Notes under the pieces: generated by a model
What the model was told of the DNA's origin: nothing
What the model saw: only the letters and a program-made list of their open reading frames with translations
Databases searched by the model: none
Assembly (NCBI GenBank): GCA_947594425.1
Contig: CANQED010000010.1
Coordinates: forward strand, 1 to 64,000
Direction of reading: 5' to 3'
Source: an uncultured Ruminiclostridium sp.
GTDB taxonomy: Bacteria > Bacillota > Clostridia > Oscillospirales > Ruminococcaceae
Length of the DNA stretch: 64,000 nt
In this document: piece after piece, positions 24,197 through 32,861 of the stretch
How the letters are laid out: each line of letters opens with the position of its first letter
Position numbering within the stretch: the first letter of the stretch is position 1
Program-made: the position numbers and the translations under genes

Positions 24197-25222
24197 GTGA
24201 AAGGCTGGATATTGATAGTAGACGACGACCCCTCTATACTCACAATGGCTAATAACATACTAAGCGAAGAAGGCTTTCGCGTTAGCTGTATCAAGTCGGG
24301 CTCAGCCGCGATAAAGTTTTTATCGTCTAACCGTCCCGACCTGATACTTCTTGATGTGCATATGCCTAATACCGACGGATTTCAGACGCTTGCCGCGTTA
24401 AAGCGCGAGCCTAACGCCTCGGATATCCCGGTGATATTCTTGACCGCGGACGACGACGCCGAGACCGAGACCCGCGGACTAAAGGCAGGGGCGATAGACT
24501 TTATCAAAAAGCCGTTTATGCCCGAGGTGCTTTTGCTCAGGATAAAGCATATACTCGAGCTTACGCGCCTGCAGGCGGATCTTGCCCACGAGGTAGAAGA
24601 AAAGACCCGCGAGGTCAAGGCTCAGCACTCTAAGCTCGAAAGATTGTCTATGCAGATAGTTATGGCGCTCTCGGGCGCGATAGATGCAAAGGACACCTAC
24701 ACCAACGGCCATTCGGCGCGGGTGGCGGATTATTCGCGCAGGATAGCCAAAATGGCGGGCCTGTCCGACGAGGTGCAAGACGAGATATATATGATAGGGC
24801 TGCTTCACGACGTAGGAAAGATAGGCATACCCGATACTATTATAAATAAGCCCGACCGTCTGAGCGACGAAGAATACGGCATAATGAAAGAGCACCCCGT
24901 GCTGGGGGAGAAGATACTGCGGTCGATACAAGAATTTCCTAAGCTTATCACCGGAGCAAAATACCACCACGAGCGCTATGACGGAAAGGGGTATCCCGAC
25001 GGTCTTAAGGGCGAGGATATCCCGATAGAGGCGAGAATTATCGCTGTGGCGGACGCTTATGACGCTATGAGCTCTAAGCGCGCATACAGAGGCGTTATCC
25101 CGCAGGAGATAGTCCGCGCGGAGATGGCTAAAGGAAAGGGCACGCAGTTTGACCCGCTTTTCGCGGATATTATGCTGAAAATGATAGACGCGGACACAGA
25201 GTACCGTATGAGAGAGATATAG
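24197..25222 (+). CDS. Receiver-HD-GYP response regulator
   Basis: This 341-residue protein has a CheY-like receiver (residues 1 to about 120, phosphoacceptor Asp53 in LILLDVHMP), a coiled-coil linker (about 125-160) and an HD-GYP domain (about 165-335). The HD pair is His204-Asp205 in LLHDVGKIGIPD, and the GYP motif HHERYDGKGYPDG is intact. HD-GYP enzymes hydrolyse cyclic di-GMP to GMP. All metal ligands seem present, so it is probably active and switched by phosphorylation. The GTG start has only a weak ribosome site. The next gene begins 8 bp after its stop. Confidence 0.92.
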   Translation: MKGWILIVDDDPSILTMANNILSEEGFRVSCIKSGSAAIKFLSSNRPDLILLDVHMPNTDGFQTLAALKREPNASDIPVIFLTADDDAETETRGLKAGAIDFIKKPFMPEVLLLRIKHILELTRLQADLAHEVEEKTREVKAQHSKLERLSMQIVMALSGAIDAKDTYTNGHSARVADYSRRIAKMAGLSDEVQDEIYMIGLLHDVGKIGIPDTIINKPDRLSDEEYGIMKEHPVLGEKILRSIQEFPKLITGAKYHHERYDGKGYPDGLKGEDIPIEARIIAVADAYDAMSSKRAYRGVIPQEIVRAEMAKGKGTQFDPLFADIMLKMIDADTEYRMREI

Positions 25223-25230
25223 GCAAGAAA

Positions 25231-27927
25231 ATGAGCAAGCATTCGAGCGACCGTACAAACGACCTTATTGTGCTGATAAGCTATACCTTTGCGGCGATAG
25301 CTTTATCGGTCAATATTTTGCTGCTCGGAAATGAAAATTGGATGGCAATACAGCTCGCGGTGGAGCTTGTTATCTGCTGGATAATACATATCAGTGCTAA
25401 GGCTAAAGCCGCCGAAAAGTGGCTGTATCTTATCCTCGGTATGTACGGCTTGGCGTTTTACGGGCTGCATTCTTACGCCCTGCTCTCCCTTGCGCCGATA
25501 GTGATATGCTTTATGGCGCTTTATTACGCGGTAGAAAGGTACAATTTTATCCCGATATGCGCGGCGGTATATTTTGCAAGCCTCGCGGCAAATCTTATAT
25601 TGCATATTAACAGCACGGATTTTTCCGCGCTTACGATAGCGGGGCTTATTGTGGAGAGCGCGGCGGTGCTGCTTGCCGCTTATCTTATAAAGCTGCTCAA
25701 CGAAAAGCGCGCGGGACGGATAAATCAAACGCAGGAAATAATAGCAAGCCTAAAGGAAGAAAATCGCCGCACCGAGGACTTTCTTACCAACGTATCGCAC
25801 GAGCTGCGCACCCCGATAAACGCGGTGACGGGGCTCAGCGCCATATTGCTTAAAAACGAATTAGACGATGAAAAGCGCGACAGCCTTTTATCCATACAAA
25901 GGGCGGGATACAGGCTTTTCGGTCAGATAGAGGACATACTTGACTACACCGAGACCGACGGCGGCAGAGTGACGGTAAGCGAGGAAAATTATATGCTCGC
26001 CTCGCTGATAAACGACATTATATCCGAGCTCGGTATTTCGGGCAAAAAGGACGGGATAGAGCTTATCTTTGACATAGACGCAAGGATACCCGCGGTGCTT
26101 ATCGGCGACAGCAAGAAGATAAAGAAGATAATTAGGCACCTTATCGATAACGCGATAAAGTTTACCGAAGAGGGCGGAGTGTATGTGCGGCTGTACGCGC
26201 TGCGAAAGCCGTACGGCATAAATCTGTGCATACAGGTAAAGGACACCGGTATAGGCATGGACGCGCAGAGCCTGTCTAAGATAACCGAGAGGTTCTATCA
26301 ATCGAGCGCGGGGCGCGACCGCCGCAGCGGAGGTCTCGGATTAGGTCTTCCGATAGTATACGGTATGGCAGCCGCCATGGAGGGCTTTGTCCATATAGAG
26401 AGCGCGGTCGGCAAGGGCACCGAGGCTACCGTCAGCATACCGCAAAAAATCGCCTCGGACGAACCCGGTATGAAAGTAAACGACCCCGCCGAGCTTTGCC
26501 TCGCCTGCTATCTAAAGCCCGAAAAGTACAAGCTGCCGCAGGTGAGAAAGTTTTACGACGGTATGATAAGCAATATCGCCCTCGGACTTGATATAGCCGT
26601 ACACAGAGTTTTCAACAGGACCGAGCTTGAAACGCTCGTGAAGATGTATCGCCTCACGCATTTATTTCTCGCTAAAGAAGAATACGGCGAGGACCCCGAT
26701 TATTTTGAAAACCTCGACAATTCTATCCAGGTCGTGGTGATAGCCGACGACGGCTATACGCCAAAGGAGGGCAGCCGAGTAAAGGTGCTGTACAAGCCGT
26801 TCTACTGCTTTCCTGTGGTCAATATACTTAACTCCGCGCCTAGCGGCGAATACGGCGGGCATGAGCGTATGATATGCCCCGACGTCAGGGCGCTGATAGT
26901 AGACGACGAGCCTATGAACCGCGTAGTCGCCGAGGGCATACTTAAGGACTACCGTATGCAGGTAAAGACCGCGGGCGGCGGCGCCGAGGCGATAGCGATA
27001 TGCGAAAACGAGGACTTTGACATTATATTCCTTGACCATATGATGCCCGATATGGACGGAGTCGAAACGCTAAAACGCCTGCGCGGGCTTAAGTCCGACT
27101 CCTTTACCGCGATAGCCTTTACCGCCAACGCCGTCAGCGGCGCGCGGGAGATGTTCTTGCAGGAGGGGTTTGACGACTTTTTATCAAAGCCTATAGAATA
27201 TCACGACCTCGACCGCCTGCTCAAAAAAGTCATCCCTAACACAAGAATGCTGCTTATTAAAGAAGAAGCTGCCCCCGACACGTCCGCGCCGTCGGGCGAC
27301 GACCCGCTCGCCGCGCTTAACGAGGCGGGGATAAACACCTCGGCGGGGCTTTCGTATTGCAGGAATGATAAAGAATTTTATATAAAGCTGCTGCAAAAAT
27401 TTGTATCCGACGCGGATGGCAAAATAGCGGAGTGCGACCGCCTTTTCGGCGAAAACGATATTGCCAACTACCGCATACAGGTGCACGCGCTTAAGAGCAC
27501 CGCTAAGATGCTCGGCGCGGACGCGCTTTCCGAAAATGCTAAGGCTATGGAGAACGCCGCAAAGGATAACGACGCGGAGTATATCGCCGCGCACCACCGT
27601 CAGCTTATGGAAGAGCTTAACGATACGGCGCACAAGATACAAGGCATAGCCTTGACGGGCGAGGACGACGAGGAGCAGGACAGCACCTCCGAGATTTCCG
27701 CTGAAGAGCTTGTAGAGCGGCTTACGGCGCTGAGAGAATTATTCGACACATATGAGGCGGACAAGGCACACACTTTGATAGACAAACTCGACGGCACGTC
27801 CGTCGGCGGCGTATCTGTCAAAAAGCTGCTTGCCCCTATCAAAAGCGACGTAGAGGATTATGAGTACGAGGCGGCGGCGCAAAAGACCTCCCTGCTTATA
27901 GCAAGGGCGAAAGGCGGTGTGCTGTGA
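25231..27927 (+). CDS. Hybrid histidine kinase with pseudo-receiver, receiver and Hpt
   Basis: This 898-residue protein has about five or six N-terminal membrane segments (residues about 8-155) with almost no outer loop. The kinase core follows: His190 in NVSHELRTPINAV, N-box DNAIKFTEE, G-boxes DTGIGMD and GGLGLGLPI. A region at about 410-545 looks like a degenerate receiver, and a true receiver (about 550-670) has Asp602 in IIFLDHMMPDMDG. An Hpt domain has His752 in IQVHALKSTAKML. Such phosphorelay kinases pass phosphate to separate receivers; the REC-HD-GYP and REC-GGDEF proteins of the same operon are obvious candidates. The last codons overlap the next gene by 4 bp. Confidence 0.92.
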   Translation: MSKHSSDRTNDLIVLISYTFAAIALSVNILLLGNENWMAIQLAVELVICWIIHISAKAKAAEKWLYLILGMYGLAFYGLHSYALLSLAPIVICFMALYYAVERYNFIPICAAVYFASLAANLILHINSTDFSALTIAGLIVESAAVLLAAYLIKLLNEKRAGRINQTQEIIASLKEENRRTEDFLTNVSHELRTPINAVTGLSAILLKNELDDEKRDSLLSIQRAGYRLFGQIEDILDYTETDGGRVTVSEENYMLASLINDIISELGISGKKDGIELIFDIDARIPAVLIGDSKKIKKIIRHLIDNAIKFTEEGGVYVRLYALRKPYGINLCIQVKDTGIGMDAQSLSKITERFYQSSAGRDRRSGGLGLGLPIVYGMAAAMEGFVHIESAVGKGTEATVSIPQKIASDEPGMKVNDPAELCLACYLKPEKYKLPQVRKFYDGMISNIALGLDIAVHRVFNRTELETLVKMYRLTHLFLAKEEYGEDPDYFENLDNSIQVVVIADDGYTPKEGSRVKVLYKPFYCFPVVNILNSAPSGEYGGHERMICPDVRALIVDDEPMNRVVAEGILKDYRMQVKTAGGGAEAIAICENEDFDIIFLDHMMPDMDGVETLKRLRGLKSDSFTAIAFTANAVSGAREMFLQEGFDDFLSKPIEYHDLDRLLKKVIPNTRMLLIKEEAAPDTSAPSGDDPLAALNEAGINTSAGLSYCRNDKEFYIKLLQKFVSDADGKIAECDRLFGENDIANYRIQVHALKSTAKMLGADALSENAKAMENAAKDNDAEYIAAHHRQLMEELNDTAHKIQGIALTGEDDEEQDSTSEISAEELVERLTALRELFDTYEADKAHTLIDKLDGTSVGGVSVKKLLAPIKSDVEDYEYEAAAQKTSLLIARAKGGVL

Positions 27928-30593
27928 TGAAGCCTATAAAATATATCAAGGATCACATCGCGGGGTCGGGGTACTCCTTACAGGAGAGGCTGTTCAGGCT
28001 TATCACGTTAGTGGGGCTTATCGGTCTTGCGCTCGGCATAGCGGTGGGGTGCTTTTCGGGCGAGAGCCTTATCAATCTTATCGCTATGGCGGCGGGATTT
28101 GTCGTGCTTACGGTGATAGTGGTAATAATCCTGCGCACAGGTAAAATACAGATAGGCGCGGTGATAGTATCGGCTATTGCGCTGTATATAGTGCTGCCGT
28201 TTAATTTTCTCACGGCGGGCGGAATATACGGCGGCGGACCGATATGGTTCATACTCGGCTTTGTGCTCGCGACCATTGTCGTCGAGGGTAAGGCAAAATA
28301 CATACTGCTTATCGGCGGGTACGCGGTGTTTATCGTATGCTACTGCATAGCGTACTTTTATCCCGAGCTTATCGGTCAGCACACGCTCGAGATGGCGTAC
28401 ATAGACTCTCTTGCGACGCTGACTGTAGTGACGGTAGTCACCTGCGGCATGCTGTTGTTCCAAAATTCCGTTTATCGTGAAGAAAACGAGATGACCCGCA
28501 GGCAGAAAAAGGAGATAGAGGAGCTTAACCGCGCGCAGAACCGCTTTTTCTCCAGTATGAGCCACGAGATACGCACCCCGATAAATACCATTATCGGGCT
28601 AAATGAGATGATAATGCGCGAGGACGTATCCGACGAGGTCGCGCAGGACGCGCAGAATATCCGCAGCGCGGGCAATATGCTTTTGTCGCTGATAAACGAT
28701 ATACTCGATATGTCTAAGATAGAGTCGGGCAGGATGGATATAGTCCCCGTCTCGTACGACGTGGGCGCTATGCTGTCGGATATAGTCAATATGATATGGG
28801 TGCGCGCTAAGGAAAAGGGCTTAGAGTTTCAGGTAAACGTTGGGGAGAGCATACCCGCGCACTTATACGGCGACGAGGTCAGGATAAAGCAGATACTGAT
28901 AAACCTGCTAAACAACGCGGTAAAGTACACTTCCGAGGGCGCGGTGTCACTCTCGGTACAGTGCCACCGACGCGACAACGATATTATGTACATCACCTAT
29001 TCGGTCAGCGACACCGGAATGGGGATAAAGAAAGAAAATCTCCCCCACCTGTTCAGCGCCTTTAGGCGAGTTGACGAGGAAAAGAACCGCTATATCGAGG
29101 GTACGGGGCTCGGGCTGTCTATAGTAAAGCAGCTCGTTACCCTTATGGACGGCGATATAGAGGTAAACAGCGTATATACCAAGGGCTCGGACTTTGTGGT
29201 GACCCTCCCGCAAAAGGCGGTAGACGATAAGCTTCTCGGCGAGCTTGACCTCGAGAAAAAGCGTAAGTCGGGCAAAGAGCGCTATCGCGCATTATTTGAA
29301 GCGCCAAAGGCCAACGTACTTATAGTCGACGACAACGACGCTAATCTTATGGTCGCGTCAAAGCTGCTAAAGGACACTAAGGTAAATATCGACACCGCGT
29401 CTAGCGCGGCGGAGTGCCTTAAGTTGACCGAGCAGCGCCGCTATGACGTGATATTTATGGATCACCTTATGCCCGTCACCGACGGCGTGGAGTGCCTGCA
29501 TATGATACGCGCGCAGTCGGGAGGCCTTGATAAAAACACCCCCGTAATAGCTCTCACCGCAAACGCGGGCGGCGAGAACCGCGAGCTGTATAAAAGAGAG
29601 GGCTTTGACGGCTATCTGCTTAAGCCCGTAAGCGGCGCTCAGCTCGAGGCGGAGCTGCTAAAGCACCTCCCCGCAGAGCTAGTGATATACGCCGACCCCT
29701 CAAGCTTTAAGGACGTTGTGGTAGGCCCCGTGCTAAGCCGCAGCCGAAAGCTGCCGATAATGATAACCACCGACAGCGTCAGCGATATCCCCGCCGCATA
29801 CGCCGAGCAGTACCGCATAGCGGTCTTGCCCTATCACGTGCTTACCGAGGGCGGCGACTTTAAGGACGGCGAGGAGATAGAGACCGACGGCGTGCTCTCT
29901 TACCTTGCGGATAAGAATAAGCAGGTGCGCTCGGAAGAGCCCTCAGCCGCCGATTATGAGGCGTTTTTCGCCGAGCAGCTGACTAAGGCTCACCATATCA
30001 TACATATCGCTATGGCGAAAAACGCAAGCAAGGGCTATGAAAAGGCGTGCGAGGCTTCCGCGTCCTTTGACAATGTCACGGTAGTAAACTCGGGTCACCT
30101 GTCAAGCTCTATGGGCATGATAGCTCTCTACGCCGCAAAGTATGCCGCGGACGGTATGGCGATAAACGACATACTCGGCAGGATAGAAATACTAAAGGCA
30201 AAGACGCACACCTCGTTTATTATGGGCAGTACCGAGTACCTTGCGCGCTCGGGTAGAATATCTCCGAGGATAAGCGCGATATGCGAGGCGAGTATGCTGC
30301 ACCCCGTGATAAAGCTTGCAAAAAGCAGCATGAAGGTCGGGGCGGTGCGTATGGGCTCGCGCAGCACCATATGGAGAAAATATATACGTTCTGCCCTGCG
30401 CTCACCCGCAAGGATAGACACACGGGTGTTATTTATCACCCACGCGGGGCTAAAGCCCGAAGAGCTTGACGATATAGCTCAAAGGGTAAGCGGGCTTGTT
30501 AAATTTGAGACGGTCGTATACCAAAAGGCGTCGCCCGCAATATCGATAAACTGCGGGCCTGACAGCTTTGGTCTATTATTTACAGAGAAATGA
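27924..30593 (+). CDS. Histidine kinase-receiver-DegV fusion protein
   Basis: This 889-residue protein has six or so membrane segments (residues about 25-185). A kinase core follows with His214 in SSMSHEIRTPINT and ATP-binding boxes NNAVKYTSEG, DTGMGIK and GTGLGLSIV. A receiver has Asp513 in VIFMDHLMPVTDG. A complete DegV domain (about 612-889) ends the protein. The DegV part shows ITTDSVSDIPAAYAEQY, NSGHLSSSMGM, YLARSGRISPR and INCGPDSFGLLF, all typical of fatty-acid-binding FakB/DegV proteins. Those are normally free-standing and deliver bound fatty acid to the kinase FakA. A fusion to a histidine kinase is, to my knowledge, unusual. It could let lipid binding tune the relay, which is inference. 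No frameshift or internal stop is seen, and translation is coupled to the previous gene. Confidence 0.9.
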   Translation: MMKPIKYIKDHIAGSGYSLQERLFRLITLVGLIGLALGIAVGCFSGESLINLIAMAAGFVVLTVIVVIILRTGKIQIGAVIVSAIALYIVLPFNFLTAGGIYGGGPIWFILGFVLATIVVEGKAKYILLIGGYAVFIVCYCIAYFYPELIGQHTLEMAYIDSLATLTVVTVVTCGMLLFQNSVYREENEMTRRQKKEIEELNRAQNRFFSSMSHEIRTPINTIIGLNEMIMREDVSDEVAQDAQNIRSAGNMLLSLINDILDMSKIESGRMDIVPVSYDVGAMLSDIVNMIWVRAKEKGLEFQVNVGESIPAHLYGDEVRIKQILINLLNNAVKYTSEGAVSLSVQCHRRDNDIMYITYSVSDTGMGIKKENLPHLFSAFRRVDEEKNRYIEGTGLGLSIVKQLVTLMDGDIEVNSVYTKGSDFVVTLPQKAVDDKLLGELDLEKKRKSGKERYRALFEAPKANVLIVDDNDANLMVASKLLKDTKVNIDTASSAAECLKLTEQRRYDVIFMDHLMPVTDGVECLHMIRAQSGGLDKNTPVIALTANAGGENRELYKREGFDGYLLKPVSGAQLEAELLKHLPAELVIYADPSSFKDVVVGPVLSRSRKLPIMITTDSVSDIPAAYAEQYRIAVLPYHVLTEGGDFKDGEEIETDGVLSYLADKNKQVRSEEPSAADYEAFFAEQLTKAHHIIHIAMAKNASKGYEKACEASASFDNVTVVNSGHLSSSMGMIALYAAKYAADGMAINDILGRIEILKAKTHTSFIMGSTEYLARSGRISPRISAICEASMLHPVIKLAKSSMKVGAVRMGSRSTIWRKYIRSALRSPARIDTRVLFITHAGLKPEELDDIAQRVSGLVKFETVVYQKASPAISINCGPDSFGLLFTEK

Positions 30594-30609
30594 CCGACGG
30601 AGGCATATT

Positions 30610-31416
30610 ATGAACAAAATGAAAGGACTTGTGTACTTAGCGGCTATGGCAATGCTGCTGGCGGGCTGTTCGTCCGGGCAGACCTCGTCGCCGCTAAAGG
30701 CGGGGCAGTCCGACGCCGAGTACATCAAAGAAAAGGGCACGCTTATTGTCGGGATAACCGATTATGCGCCTATGGACTTTAAGGATGGGGAAAAATGGAC
30801 TGGCTATGATGCGCGGCTGTCCGAGGCTTTTGCCGATATGCTCGGGGTCAAAGCCGAATTTGTCGAGATAGACTGGGACAAAAAGACCGAGCTGTTGCAA
30901 AACGGCGAGATAGACTGCATATGGAACGGTATGACAAAGACCGACGAGCTGTTAAGCGAGATAGACTGCTCCGACCCGTATCTTTTAAACGGGCAGGTAG
31001 TAGTTATGAGCGCGGACAACGTCGACAAATACACCGACATAGAGCAGTGCCAGCACCTGTTGTTCTCGGCGGAGAACGGCTCTACCGGCGAGGATATGAT
31101 AAAGCAGCTCAAATACCGCTATACCCCCTGCGGCAATATGAAAGAGACCCTGCAAAGCCTCAGCGACGGCAAGGCGGACGCTGCGGTGGTAGATATAATT
31201 ATGGCGGGGTATTATACCTCGGGCGAGGGCGAATTTTCCAACCTCGGCTATAAGATAAGGCTCAATGATGAAGAAATGTGCATCGGATTAAGAAAGGGCT
31301 CAGACCTGACCGAAAAGGTAAATGATTTTCTAAAGGAAAAGACCGACGACGGCACCTGCTCAGCGTTGGCTAAAGAATACGGTATAACCGACGCGCTTAT
31401 CGGCGCGGGAAAATAA
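30610..31416 (+). CDS. Amino-acid-type solute-binding lipoprotein (SBP_bac_3)
   Basis: This 268-residue protein has a lipoprotein signal with the lipobox LLAGC (Cys20). A family 3 solute-binding domain follows (TLIVGITDYAPMDFKD, GYDARLSEAFADMLG, NGEIDCIWNGMT, KADAAVVDIIM). Family members bind polar amino acids or similar ligands for ABC importers or as domains of sensor kinases. No importer permease or ATPase is nearby. It lies inside a signalling operon, so it is more likely a soluble input for one of the two membrane kinases. The ATG at 30610 follows GGAGG. The kinase upstream ends 16 bp before this start. Confidence 0.9.
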   Translation: MNKMKGLVYLAAMAMLLAGCSSGQTSSPLKAGQSDAEYIKEKGTLIVGITDYAPMDFKDGEKWTGYDARLSEAFADMLGVKAEFVEIDWDKKTELLQNGEIDCIWNGMTKTDELLSEIDCSDPYLLNGQVVVMSADNVDKYTDIEQCQHLLFSAENGSTGEDMIKQLKYRYTPCGNMKETLQSLSDGKADAAVVDIIMAGYYTSGEGEFSNLGYKIRLNDEEMCIGLRKGSDLTEKVNDFLKEKTDDGTCSALAKEYGITDALIGAGK

Positions 31417-31431
31417 ACGGAGGAAGCTATT

Positions 31432-32808
31432 ATGAAAACGATACTTGTGGTCGACGACGACAATATGAACCTTGCGACGACCAAAGAGGTGCTTAGCGAG
31501 AAGTACAAGGTCATCCTCGTTAAAAAGGGCCAGCAGGCGCTGTCCTACCTTGCTAACGGCGAGTGCGACGTGATACTGCTCGACATCAATATGCCCGAGA
31601 TGGACGGCTTTGAGGTCATGAGGCGTATCCGCGAGATAGACCAGCATAAAAACACGCCCGTGATATTCCTCACCGGAGATACTGATTCTCAGACGGAGGC
31701 GCGCTGCTTTAGAGAGGGGGCTATCGACTTTATTGCTAAGCCTTTTATCCCCGCGGTAATGCTGTCGAGAATAGGTCGTATCCTGGAGATAGAGGACCTG
31801 CGCCACAACCTCGCGGATAAGCTTGAACAGAAGATACGCGAGGTATCCGATATCAAGAATAAGTCCAGCCGCGACACCCTGACCGGCCTTTGGAACCGCG
31901 AGTACACCGAAAAGACGGTCAACAGTATGATAGACAGCGGCGTCACGGGCGCGCTAATGATGATAGATATGGACAATTTTAAGCTGATAAACGACAACTA
32001 CGGGCATATCGCGGGGGACAGGACGCTAAAGATGTTTGCCGATACGCTGAGGGACTTTTCGGTGCCGGGGGACATTTTGTGCCGTATCGGCGGCGACGAA
32101 TTTGTCGTATTCGTAAAGGACGTCACGCTTAAATCAAAGCTCGGCGAGCGCGCGACAGATATAATAGAGGACCTTTGCCGTAAGATAAAGGAGAGCAAAT
32201 TTGACACCGACACCTCGGTATCTATAGGAATAGCCAAAGTCCCCGAGGACGGCGTAGAATTTTCTAAGCTCTACAACGCGGCGGACAAGGCACTCTATTA
32301 TGTAAAGCAAAACGGCAAAAATGCCTACCACTTTTTCTCGGATAAGCTCGCCGCCGACAGCGAGAGAGAGGAAAAGCCCGTCGACCTTAAATACCTAAAG
32401 GAGCTCATGACCCGCGCGGATAAAGGGAGCGGTGCGTACCTTATGGACTTTGACAGCTTTCACCACGTATATAACTTTATCCGCAGGTTTATCGACCGCA
32501 GCAAGAGAGACGTGCAGACATTGCTCTTTACCATAAGCGACAGCCCCAACACTGTATCCGACACGAGCGAGATAGAAACCGCCATGCAGATGCTCGAGCG
32601 CTCGATATACACCTCCCTGCGCAGATCGGATATATCCACCCGATATTCCAGCCGACAGATAATAGTTATCCTTATGGACGCCGACAGCATAAACGGCGAT
32701 ATGGTCGCAAACCGCATAATATCCAACTTCAACAAGCTTTACAACGGCAGAAAGGTAAATATCGACTACGGTATCGCGCGGCTTGACAGCGAGATAAATA
32801 AGTTCTGA
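31432..32808 (+). CDS. Receiver-GGDEF diguanylate cyclase with second degenerate GGDEF-like domain
   Basis: This 458-residue protein has a receiver (residues 1 to about 120, Asp51 in VILLDINMPEMDG), a linker helix, and a GGDEF domain (about 145-300) with an intact RIGGDEF at residues 218-224. The inhibitory RxxD site is absent (VPGD is found there). The last 130 residues (about 325-458) look like a second, degenerate GGDEF fold: LRRSDISTRYSSRQIIVILM sits where the active loop would be, followed by NIDYGIARL. The first domain should make cyclic di-GMP from GTP. Its operon also encodes the HD-GYP phosphodiesterase, so opposite activities are under joint control. Confidence 0.9.
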   Translation: MKTILVVDDDNMNLATTKEVLSEKYKVILVKKGQQALSYLANGECDVILLDINMPEMDGFEVMRRIREIDQHKNTPVIFLTGDTDSQTEARCFREGAIDFIAKPFIPAVMLSRIGRILEIEDLRHNLADKLEQKIREVSDIKNKSSRDTLTGLWNREYTEKTVNSMIDSGVTGALMMIDMDNFKLINDNYGHIAGDRTLKMFADTLRDFSVPGDILCRIGGDEFVVFVKDVTLKSKLGERATDIIEDLCRKIKESKFDTDTSVSIGIAKVPEDGVEFSKLYNAADKALYYVKQNGKNAYHFFSDKLAADSEREEKPVDLKYLKELMTRADKGSGAYLMDFDSFHHVYNFIRRFIDRSKRDVQTLLFTISDSPNTVSDTSEIETAMQMLERSIYTSLRRSDISTRYSSRQIIVILMDADSINGDMVANRIISNFNKLYNGRKVNIDYGIARLDSEINKF

Positions 32809-32817
32809 TATAAAATA

Positions 32818-32850
32818 AACGTACGGCTGAAATACAACCGTACGTTTTTA
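32818..32850. terminator. Bidirectional terminator after the signalling operon
   Basis: AACGTACGG (32818-32826) and CCGTACGTT (32838-32846) form a 9-bp stem. T-runs follow on both strands, so it can end both the signalling operon and the leftward LytTR gene, which converge here. Confidence 0.88.
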
Positions 32851-32861
32851 TTTGCTGAAAA

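Noticed and set aside
24479..25258. A 259-residue minus-strand frame opposite the REC-HD-GYP gene
   Set aside because: The sense strand has intact receiver and HD-GYP motifs, and the antisense frame has no start signal or family resemblance.
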